In this document: one piece after another, positions 13,912 to 20,201 of the stretch
How positions within the stretch are numbered: the stretch's first letter is position 1
Layout: each line of letters opens with the position of its first letter
Assembly (NCBI GenBank): GCA_038205805.1
Contig: JBBRBO010000069.1
Span: 1 to 20,201, forward strand
DNA: 20,201 nucleotides
DNA from: JBBSBY01 sp038205805
Lineage (GTDB): Bacteria; Desulfobacterota; Desulfomonilia; Desulfomonilales; Desulfomonilaceae
Direction of reading: 5' to 3'
The notes under the pieces: generated by a model
Database searches by the model: none
What the model saw: only the letters and a program-made list of their open reading frames with translations
What the model was told of the DNA's origin: nothing
Made by a program: the position numbers and the translations under genes

Positions 13912-15234
13912 CTAAAGCTTTGCTATGAGATTCACTATGGACGCGGGATCTTTAGCGAATATCCGTGTCATTGGGACTTTGCCCGGTGCTCCGCGGTCGA
14001 ATATCGCATCCGGGACGCGGCCCAGCTCCTCCATTACGTCCTGAACGCCCCACGCGAGGGTGCTGCCTTCCTCTTGAGCAAGATCAGGCGGAGTGCGGGT
14101 TCTGTCAAATTCCGCGACCAGGCATCCCAAAGATCGGAGGCGCCGCACAAGCGTGTCCGAATACTGAATGGTCATGCAGGCTCGACGTTCGGGATCGTAT
14201 TCCATGGCGGCGAGCACAAGGTGATGGATCTGCCGAGTGGCCCCGAACTTAGCGGAGGCAAGCGTGTCCATGGTGTTCACCATGCGGATGATACGCCCCG
14301 GGAAGGACGCCACGTCGTCCACCGTCTCAGCGAAGGGGATTGCGTACGCCAGATTGGATTGCACTTCCGGGATTAGGTGACCGATGTTGAGCCTCTTCAA
14401 GCGGTCCAGAGCCTTGTCCAGTTCCTCTATGACGTGGGTTCTTGCGACCTCCCGCAGGAGCGAGGCGAGATGATTCGTGGGGCCGATGCCCTTGCCGATG
14501 CTCAGGGAGAAACGCAGCGCCCGGTAAAGGTATCTTTTGGCCTGATCTATACATTCCATGAGCGATATATTGCCGGCGAGAAGGGTCGCAATTGCGGACG
14601 CAAGGGTGCAGCCCGTGCCGTGGGTATGTCGTGTCCGCACACGCTGAGTCATGAACTCGTAGTTCTGAATACCGTCATACAGCACATCCACCGGCGAATC
14701 CACAAGGTGGCCGCCCTTAATGAGCACGTACTTCGGTCCCATCTTCTGGAGTTTCTTAGCCGCCTTTTTCATATCCGAGATGGTTTCGATCCGGCCACCG
14801 GTGAGGTTTTCCGCCTCGGGGATATTCGGTGTCAGCAGGTACGTGCGCGGAAACAAATCCTTGATCATCGCCGAACGACCTGCGTCATCCAAGAGGCAAA
14901 CACCCGAGGTGGACGAGAGCACGGGATCAACCACTACCTTGTCAATGTGGTATTTGTCGATTTTTCGGCATACGACCGTCACAATATCGCTGTTGACGAG
15001 CATGCCCGTCTTGATCGCGTCGGCGCCGATGTCGCTGAGGACGGATTCGAGCTGCATGAGAACGATTTCCGTATTCATGGGCGCGACCGCCTGAACACCC
15101 AGTGTGTTCTGCGCCGTGACCGCGGTTATGACGCTCATACCGTACCCGCCCAAAGACAGAATGGTCTTCAGGTCGGCTTGTATCCCTGAACCTCCGCCGG
15201 AATCGGACCCGGCTATAGCCAGCACTTTTTGCAT
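13912..15234 (-). CDS. thiD: ThiD-ThiN fusion: HMP/HMP-P kinase with thiamine phosphate synthase domain
   Basis: Bifunctional thiamine enzyme of 440 aa. Residues 1 to about 262 are ThiD, which phosphorylates hydroxymethylpyrimidine twice. It has AIAGSDSGGGSGIQADLKT (6-24), KTGML, VVDPVLSSTSG and the anion-hole motif GTGCTLASAIA with Cys209. Residues about 268-440 match ThiN, a non-ThiE thiamine phosphate synthase: MEYDPERRACMTIQYS (344-359), then FDRGAPGKVPMTRIFAKDP near the end. The same fusion is known in archaea and some anaerobic bacteria. The ATG at 15234 has only a weak site. No TPP riboswitch was recognised in the 90 bases upstream, where repeat copy A begins. The moaA gene follows on the same strand; the reason for pairing thiamine and molybdopterin genes is not apparent. 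Confidence 0.93.
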   Translation of the reverse strand: MQKVLAIAGSDSGGGSGIQADLKTILSLGGYGMSVITAVTAQNTLGVQAVAPMNTEIVLMQLESVLSDIGADAIKTGMLVNSDIVTVVCRKIDKYHIDKVVVDPVLSSTSGVCLLDDAGRSAMIKDLFPRTYLLTPNIPEAENLTGGRIETISDMKKAAKKLQKMGPKYVLIKGGHLVDSPVDVLYDGIQNYEFMTQRVRTRHTHGTGCTLASAIATLLAGNISLMECIDQAKRYLYRALRFSLSIGKGIGPTNHLASLLREVARTHVIEELDKALDRLKRLNIGHLIPEVQSNLAYAIPFAETVDDVASFPGRIIRMVNTMDTLASAKFGATRQIHHLVLAAMEYDPERRACMTIQYSDTLVRRLRSLGCLVAEFDRTRTPPDLAQEEGSTLAWGVQDVMEELGRVPDAIFDRGAPGKVPMTRIFAKDPASIVNLIAKL

Positions 15235-15321
15235 TATGACTGCTCGTAAGTGAAATACCGGGGCGTTTCGGTTCCCTAATGGTTCACCGCTTGCCGATTG
15301 TAGCAGGGCGCCCCTTCGCTC

Positions 15322-15551
15322 TCATACCAATGCGCACTCAAAGAAGTAATATCGCGGAGAATCTTCTTGGAAGAAGGCTTCTCCCCAAACCCCTTTCCAA
15401 GAACTTCTAAAATTGCCTAAACCGGCTTTTCTCAGGGAGAAAATACCCCTTTCGGCGCATCGTAAACATTCTCAGATAGACGTCAAGAAAACCTGATCGT
15501 ACAAAAATGACCTTCACCAATGTTACTCCGTTGGGAAGCGTATCGGTATAA
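15322..15551 (+). repeat. Interspersed hairpin repeat, full-length copy A with terminal inverted repeats
   Basis: The best complete copy, 230 bp. The left end TCATACCAATGCGC (15322-15335) and the complement of the right end, TTATACCGATACGC (15551-15538), agree at 11 of 14 positions. Hairpin 1 is at about 15354-15386 (GGAGAATCTTCTT and AAGAAGGCTTCTCC). Hairpin 2 is at 15415-15456 (GCCTAAACC with TTTTCTC/GAGAAAA inside). Then come CATTCTCAGATAGACG and ATGACCTTCACCAATG, shared with copy B. It has no coding capacity, as expected for a non-autonomous element. Confidence 0.85.
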
Positions 15552-15599
15552 AGGGTTATCCGTAGATGAAGCCCCTCGATCAGATAGTAATAGCATAGA

Positions 15600-16144
15600 A
15601 TGTTCGAGTTCAAAACCGTTCATCGCGTAGCGCCGACGATCTTGTCACGGGTGCGCGCCTTTTTCGTTTACACTGAGGATGCAATGGGTCAAAACGGCCC
15701 CAACCAGCCATTACGACGAAAAAAATCTTGCTGAATCCCATCCACAAGCTATACTAAAAAAGTAGATAAGCGTGCTCAGGATCTCAGAACCGATAAACTA
15801 TGTGATATGCGGTGCGAGCCGCTTCAAGCCCAGTGAGCCACAAAGGCTGCGGTGCTATGGATTCACGTGTTCAGAATAGGGTAAATGGATTTGCGTAGGC
15901 GCCGGCGTTGTCTTGACCATCCGATTCACCACGTTGTGTTGCGGAAGCCGTCGGGAGCGAAGCCGACGTAAACCCCGCGCCTACTACCTTTCGAGGAAAC
16001 AGCACAGATCGTTTTGGGGGGCTCGTTCGGCTTTCCGAAGGTTCAGATTACCGCGGCGCATCCGGAACCGGCCGTTTTCAGATCCCCTCACCAGTGACGC
16101 AGGTTTACACGCCTGGAAGCGCTGTTCTCCCGGGGAGATTTGAC
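15600..16144. other. Long gap upstream of the histidine kinase gene
   Basis: About 545 bases in which I see no gene. One plausible plus-strand promoter is present (15728-15755). A short Arg-rich frame at 15913-16143 has low-complexity composition and no ribosome binding site of note, so it is not called. The rest is unassigned and would be a long leader if the promoter is used. Confidence 0.4.
15728..15755 (+). promoter_or_regulatory. Candidate promoter for the two-component operon
   Basis: TTGCTG (15728-15733), a 16-base spacer and TATACT (15750-15755), followed by an A-rich run. It lies about 390 bases before the kinase ATG, so a nearer promoter could be the true one. Confidence 0.35.
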
Positions 16145-17773
16145 ATGCAGGATGAGAAAGCCGATTCCCCCGTTTCTATCGACTCGTCGGAAAGTGGTCC
16201 GCACTTTCTCAGGCAGGAGAGCCCATCCGAAGAGATCATCGACTTAGGGGGATTGATTACGCCGGACATGACCTGCTCGGGGAGCTTTGATCTGAGGGGC
16301 ATTGAAACAACCTCTATAGGTAAGCTGCTTCAAGCCCTGCCTATTCCCGCCATTGTGGTGGGGCGCTCCCTGGAAATTACCTTTCTCAACCAAGCTTGCG
16401 GGAAAATCAGCCCCGAGTACGAAAAGATGTCGGGGAAGCCGTTCGCCTCTCTCTTCCCTACGACGACCTCCGCGGCGGCTGCTCAGGAACTCATTCAAGG
16501 CATATTTGAAACCCGCAAATCCGGAGTGGCCGAATCTCCTTTGCAGATCGACGATAAGCGGATTTGGGCGCGCATGAATTTTCGATCCTTACGACTAGGG
16601 CCGGCGCAGTCCGTGATGCTTCTGGTGGAAGACCTTACCCCGGAAAAACGGCAACTCGTGATTAACCAGCGCTATCAAGAAGAGCTTCGCAAAGCCGGAG
16701 TTGAGCTGGAAAAGCGCGTGCTGGAAAGGACATCCGAGTTGCTGTCCGCGAACAATGATCTTACCGAAATTCGCCGTCGCCAAAAGGCGCTCATGGACAA
16801 CATACCGGACATGGCCTGGTTACGTGATGCCCAGTGCCGGTTCGTAGCGGTCAACCAAGCCTTCGGCGCCGCCTGCGGTATCGACCCGGAGGAACTCACG
16901 GGCAAGACCTCGCCGGACGCGTGCGCAACAGATCTGGCGATTACTCGCGCTGCCAACGATATGCAGGTCATAAGTTCGGGACATTCCGAACGCCAAGAGG
17001 AAACCATCACCGACGCCTCAGGGGAGAGCAGATGCTACGAGATCATCCGAACGCCGATTTTCGATGAAACAGGCGTCGCAATCGGCGTGACCGGCATCGC
17101 GAGAGATATTACACGGCGTAAAAAGGCCGAGGACGAGGTTCGCGCGTCGTTGCGTGAGAAGGAAGCCCTCCTCCAGGAAGTCCATCATCGCGTGAAGAAT
17201 AATCTCCAAATCATCTCAAGTCTGTTGGCTTTGCAAGAAGCCGGTCTGGAAGATGAGAGCATAAAAGACATTTTCCGGGACAGCCAAACGCGCATACGAT
17301 CCATGGCGTCGCTCCATGAGAAGCTTTGTCAATCTAAGGACTTGGCTCGTATAGATATACAAGATTACGTGCGGGAGATAACCGGCGCTCTTTTTCAGTA
17401 TTACCCGGATTCGGGGTCGAGGATTCGTCTCAAGCTGGATGTAGACGATGTTTCCATGAACGTGGGGACGGCCTTGGCTTGCGGACTCATCATCAATGAA
17501 CTGGTCTCGAACTGCTTTAAGCACGCGTTTGCCGCCGGTCCCGGGGAGATACGCATACAGTTGAGGGCTGTGGGGAACGATTACACCATCGTGGTTGCCG
17601 ATAACGGCTGCGGCTTGCCTGCGGATTTCGATTTTCGCTCCTCAAAATCTCTCGGCGCCAAACTGATCGCAAACCTTACGGAACTCCAATTGGGCGGCGC
17701 AATGGAAGTGAAGAACAACGGCGGCGCTCAGGTGAAAATTACGTTTACAATAGCAAACCGGAAGGGCAAATAA
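16145..17773 (+). CDS. Soluble PAS/PAS sensor histidine kinase, HisKA_2 type
   Basis: Cytoplasmic sensor kinase of 542 aa without membrane helices. The first 55 residues are polar. PAS 1 spans about 56-165 (LLQALPIPAIVVGRSLEITFLN). A coiled-coil-like link runs about 168-215. PAS 2 spans about 214-325 (LMDNIPDMAWLRDAQ, ending VTGIARDITRRKKAE, the PAC signature). The HisKA_2 phosphoacceptor is at EVHHRVKNNLQ, probably His348. The ATPase domain has NELVSNCFKHAF (451-462) and DNGCGLP (486-492). ATG 16145 is chosen because GGGGAG lies 7 bases upstream; an in-frame GTG at 16094 is possible but lacks support. The stop TAA overlaps the start of the response regulator gene by one base (TAATG), so the two are translationally coupled and almost certainly partners. 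The signal is unknown. Confidence 0.93.
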   Translation: MQDEKADSPVSIDSSESGPHFLRQESPSEEIIDLGGLITPDMTCSGSFDLRGIETTSIGKLLQALPIPAIVVGRSLEITFLNQACGKISPEYEKMSGKPFASLFPTTTSAAAAQELIQGIFETRKSGVAESPLQIDDKRIWARMNFRSLRLGPAQSVMLLVEDLTPEKRQLVINQRYQEELRKAGVELEKRVLERTSELLSANNDLTEIRRRQKALMDNIPDMAWLRDAQCRFVAVNQAFGAACGIDPEELTGKTSPDACATDLAITRAANDMQVISSGHSERQEETITDASGESRCYEIIRTPIFDETGVAIGVTGIARDITRRKKAEDEVRASLREKEALLQEVHHRVKNNLQIISSLLALQEAGLEDESIKDIFRDSQTRIRSMASLHEKLCQSKDLARIDIQDYVREITGALFQYYPDSGSRIRLKLDVDDVSMNVGTALACGLIINELVSNCFKHAFAAGPGEIRIQLRAVGNDYTIVVADNGCGLPADFDFRSSKSLGAKLIANLTELQLGGAMEVKNNGGAQVKITFTIANRKGK

Positions 17774-18762
17774 TGGAACCGGCGAACATCCTCATCGTTG
17801 AAGACGAAATCATCGTCGCAATGGAGCTGGAAGAAAAGCTGCGGTCCTTGGGTTACCGCGTCGCCGGCATAGTATCCTCGGGAGAGGCCGCTATTCGTCG
17901 AGTGGACGAAACAAAACCCGACCTGGTGCTTATGGACATCAGACTGCAAGGGGACATGGACGGCATCGACGCTGCAAAGGCAATCCATAGCGTCTCCGAC
18001 GTGCCTGTCGTTTTCCTTACGGCTTATGCGGATGAGGCCACCGTGCAGCGGGCGAAACCCGTCTTGCCCATGGGATATCTCATTAAACCCTTCTCGGAAG
18101 CGGAATTGCGAACCACCATCGAGATCAGTCTCTACAAGCACTCGGCGGAAGCTGCGAACAAAGATGTGACAAGCGGATTCGCCGCTTCGGTAAAGCTTCT
18201 CGGCGCAGGTTTGGTAATGACGGACGCCAATGGCTTCATCACGTACATGAACGCCGCAGGCGAAGCGTTGACGGGCTGGTCCGGCCGAGAGGCAGTGGGG
18301 TTGCATTTCACCGAAGTGCTGCGCCTCAAGGAGTTGACCACCGGCGAGATTCTCGATAATCCTATCAAGAAGCCGCTCACGGCGGGAGGTGTGACGGGTC
18401 AGTTTCAGAACATGCTTGTAACGGGCGCCGACACGGAAGTCTACGTAACCACGAATGTTTCACCCATCACCGATGAGATGGGCGATTTCAAGGGAGTAAT
18501 CCTGGCCTTTCAGGAGTCTTCCAAAGACATCCAGCAGAGCAGCGATTGGTATGACCTTGCGGCGAATCTCTATCTCTCGGCGTCCCTCTGCGCTTCAGAC
18601 GGAGAATACGCCAAGGCGGAGTCCTTCTACTCCCGCGCCTTGCTGCTCTTCGAGCGGAACTTGGGTTCGGATCACCCCAGGGTGGCGAATGTGTTGTCCG
18701 ATTTGGCCTCTCTCCGCAAGAAGATGGAACTCCACCCAGGGGAAGACGATCCGGCAGGCTGA
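17773..18762 (+). CDS. Response regulator with REC-PAS-TPR architecture
   Basis: Partner of the kinase encoded immediately upstream (start overlaps its stop by one base). It is 329 aa. The receiver domain spans residues 1-122 with acidic pocket E10, D11, phosphoacceptor D55 in LVLMDIRL, T83 in FLTAYAD and K105 in IKPF. A PAS domain spans about 137-247 (LVMTDANGFITYMNAAGEALTGWS). The C-terminal 259-315 looks like one or two TPR-type helical repeats (YAKAESFYSRALLLFERNLG, then DHPRVANVLSDLASL). There is no DNA-binding, cyclase or other catalytic domain, so output is probably through protein-protein contact or a phosphorelay. The TGA stop is also the first three bases of a decayed repeat copy (18760-18825). 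Confidence 0.92.
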   Translation: MEPANILIVEDEIIVAMELEEKLRSLGYRVAGIVSSGEAAIRRVDETKPDLVLMDIRLQGDMDGIDAAKAIHSVSDVPVVFLTAYADEATVQRAKPVLPMGYLIKPFSEAELRTTIEISLYKHSAEAANKDVTSGFAASVKLLGAGLVMTDANGFITYMNAAGEALTGWSGREAVGLHFTEVLRLKELTTGEILDNPIKKPLTAGGVTGQFQNMLVTGADTEVYVTTNVSPITDEMGDFKGVILAFQESSKDIQQSSDWYDLAANLYLSASLCASDGEYAKAESFYSRALLLFERNLGSDHPRVANVLSDLASLRKKMELHPGEDDPAG

Positions 18763-18825
18763 TACCCGTTCGCAACTGAAGAGCCAAGATTGGGAAAACC
18801 GCTTCACAAGAAGCGTTTACTAATT
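18760..18825 (+). repeat. Interspersed hairpin repeat, decayed partial copy I, with terminator-like hairpin
   Basis: Starting at the response regulator stop codon, TGATACCCGTTCGC ... GAAGAGCCAAGATTGGGAAAACC aligns without gaps to copy E at about 21 of 39 positions, including TGATACC and ATTGGG in register. The hairpin has diverged to CGCTTC/GAAGCG with flanking AAA/TTT, followed by TTTACTAATTTT. This copy looks most like a working rho-independent terminator for the two-component operon. Confidence 0.55.
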
Positions 18826-18962
18826 TTACCTGTCATAAGAAAGAGTAACCGTTCACCGGGAACCCGCAACTATTGGAAATCACGTATGGGGAAGTCCAAA
18901 CATAGAGCCGTATTGTCCGTAAGTCGTTCACCTATCATCACCCGAAACGAGGTCTTGATGTA

Positions 18963-19946
18963 ATGCGATATTCTACGTCGGCCCGTAAAGCCGCTATTAT
19001 CTTAACCCTATCGATCTTCTGTCTCATTGCAGCAGCAACCGTCTACGCGCAGAGTTCGTGTCTTGTGGGCGGCGCCTACACGCTTCCCCCTGACATCGCC
19101 CATAAGAAATACGCCTTCGCGGGCGCCTCCGTGCCCCTGAACCGACCGGAAGCGGCCGCCAGGGTGCTCGATCGCGTTAATTATCTCCTGATGGATCACC
19201 GGGCCGTTACCCTGGAGATCCTGGACCGTCTGGTAGCCTTTGAAGGCGTCATCGGTCGCATCCTTGCGGAGGAGAAGATCCCCGCCGACGCCCTGTACGT
19301 GGCCGGTCTCTTGAGCCGTTTGTCGCCCCGAGGCAAGACACGAGGCGGCGGTGTCGGCTGGTGGGCTCTGGGACCGCTTAAGGACAAAAGCCGCTCATCA
19401 AGTCAATGGGTTTCCACCGCGGAGTGGGATGATCGCCGAGACCCGGTGATTTCCACCCGTATAGCCGCTTCAATCTTGCAGAACATGTCGCGTAAAAATG
19501 TCGGCGATTGGCTGATGATCCTTTCCGGGTATCTTGACGGCTCGGAAAAAGTGGAAGAAATCGCGACTCAGGGAAAGGGCTACGGCTTTTGGGATCTCGT
19601 GATGCCTATCTACTCGGAAAACTTCATCCCTGAAGTCGTGGCGCTGAAGATCATCGACACTCATAAGGGATTTTACCAATTGCCGCAACCGAAGATCCAG
19701 CCGTGGACATACGATTCCCTGGACCAGCTCAAGCTCACCAAGGACGTGCCGTTATACAAGGTAGCTCAGTGGGCGGGTATTATTCCCCGTGCGATCTGGG
19801 AGCTGAATCCCGCCACTGATCCGGCTGTGGGGATTTTACCCATAGGGAACGGCAAAGCCTCGGCGCAAATCTTCTTGCGCACACCTAAAGGTATGGGCGA
19901 CAAGGTGCGCCGCGCTCTGGTAGCTGAGAAGTACCTGAGCGAGTAA
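18963..19946 (+). CDS. Exported MltD-like lytic transglycosylase homologue, probably inactive
   Basis: A 327-aa periplasmic protein. Residues 1-30 are a signal peptide (IILTLSIFCLIAAATVYAQ). Residues about 57-215 follow the MltD transglycosylase domain: VPLNRPEAA, ILAEEKIPADALYVAG, WDDRRDPVISTRIAASIL (MltD has a DxRRD and ASTTAAL stretch), GDWLMILSGYLDG, and FWDLVMPIYSENFIPEVVALKII. A LysM-like tail has VPLYKVAQWAGIIPRAIWELNP. Where MltD has the catalytic glutamate in IVESAF, this protein reads GLLSRL (Leu117 at the glutamate position), and the AYNSG motif is GYLDG. Peptidoglycan binding without cleavage is therefore the likely role. ATG 18963 has GAGG 10 bases upstream. The neighbouring two-component genes are on the same strand 200 bases upstream, behind a hairpin. 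Confidence 0.75.
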   Translation: MRYSTSARKAAIILTLSIFCLIAAATVYAQSSCLVGGAYTLPPDIAHKKYAFAGASVPLNRPEAAARVLDRVNYLLMDHRAVTLEILDRLVAFEGVIGRILAEEKIPADALYVAGLLSRLSPRGKTRGGGVGWWALGPLKDKSRSSSQWVSTAEWDDRRDPVISTRIAASILQNMSRKNVGDWLMILSGYLDGSEKVEEIATQGKGYGFWDLVMPIYSENFIPEVVALKIIDTHKGFYQLPQPKIQPWTYDSLDQLKLTKDVPLYKVAQWAGIIPRAIWELNPATDPAVGILPIGNGKASAQIFLRTPKGMGDKVRRALVAEKYLSE

Positions 19947-20061
19947 ACGCAGCGCTGGGAGGGTATGGGCGTTGTACGTGCGAGTGGACTAAGCGCCGGC
20001 GACGGGCGCTGCTACGGAAATAAAGCTTACGAACAAGGCGCCGGGTGAACTGCCCATGAGC

Positions 20062-20201
20062 TAATACCAATGCGCAGCCAAAGAAGTAATATCGGGGAGA
20101 ACCTTCTTGAAAGAAGGCTTCTCCCCGAACCCCTCTCCAAGAACTTTTAAATGGCCGAAACCGGCTTTTCTCAAGGAGAAAAGGCCGCTTTCGGCATATT
20201 A
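20062..20201 (+). repeat. Interspersed hairpin repeat, copy C (runs off the window)
   Basis: Left end TAATACCAATGCGCAG (20062-20077), then CAAAGAAGTAATATC. Hairpin 1 lies at 20094-20126 (GGGGAGAACCTTCTT and AAGAAGGCTTCTCCCC), followed by CCCTCTCCAAGAACTTTT. Hairpin 2 is at 20154-20195 (outer GCCGAAA/TTTCGGC, inner TTTTCTC/GAGAAAA). It resembles copy A closely up to the window edge. It lies about 115 bases after the MltD-like gene. Confidence 0.85.

Noticed and set aside
14377..15189. A 270-codon plus-strand frame opposite thiD-thiN
   Set aside because: It is contained in the ThiD-ThiN gene, whose motifs are unmistakable, and the product looks random and His/Arg-rich.
15235..15321. TPP riboswitch in front of thiD-thiN
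   Set aside because: The leader lacks the conserved CTGAGA and ACC(T)GA(T)CTGG-type TPP elements and is too short before repeat copy A begins.
2593..20201. CRISPR-like reading of the repeated hairpins
   Set aside because: Copies are kilobases apart, differ in orientation and length, and are not separated by regular spacers; no cas gene is present.

Overview
The window looks like chromosomal DNA of an anaerobic, sulfur-metabolising Gram-negative bacterium, most likely a Desulfobacterota (deltaproteobacterial) lineage such as a Desulfomonile-like sulfate or thiosulfate reducer. The clues are a Psr/Phs-type molybdopterin sulfur-compound reductase, a split YeeE/YedE sulfur transporter, a b6-type cytochrome b with a Rieske protein, a ThiD-ThiN fusion and moderate GC content. 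The taxon is an inference. No rRNA, tRNA, CRISPR array or phage gene was seen.

Layout. 1-590 (-) is the 5' part of leuS, cut by the window edge. 908-2593 (+) is a long nucleotide-sugar dehydrogenase divergent from leuS. From 10718 down to 2669 the minus strand carries a sulfur/respiration block. In transcription order it holds a Tat-exported molybdopterin oxidoreductase, a four-cluster ferredoxin subunit, an NrfD/PsrC membrane subunit, a one-helix membrane protein of unknown function, two half-size YeeE/YedE proteins, a small exported protein, a Rieske protein (TTG start), a short cytochrome b6-like protein (GTG start) and another exported protein with its own promoter. About 1.1 kb without a convincing gene follows (10719-11860). 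Then come, on the minus strand, thiD-thiN, moaA and a family 2 glycosyltransferase (15234-11861). On the plus strand are a soluble PAS/PAS histidine kinase, its overlapping REC-PAS-TPR response regulator and an MltD-like exported protein that seems to have lost its catalytic glutamate.

How the genes may fit together. The reductase would take electrons from the quinol pool through the NrfD subunit and reduce a sulfur compound (polysulfide, thiosulfate or similar) outside the cytoplasmic membrane. The YeeE pair could move a sulfur species across that membrane. The Rieske/cytochrome b pair could feed or drain the same quinone pool. MoaA acts in the pathway that makes the cofactor needed by the reductase.

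The most striking non-genic signal is an interspersed repeat family. I count nine full, partial or decayed copies (about 60-230 bp) in 20 kb, each built on a strong hairpin; one copy contains a perfect 36-bp palindrome. The best copies carry a second hairpin and imperfect terminal inverted repeats. In several copies the left terminus coincides exactly with the stop codon of the neighbouring gene.
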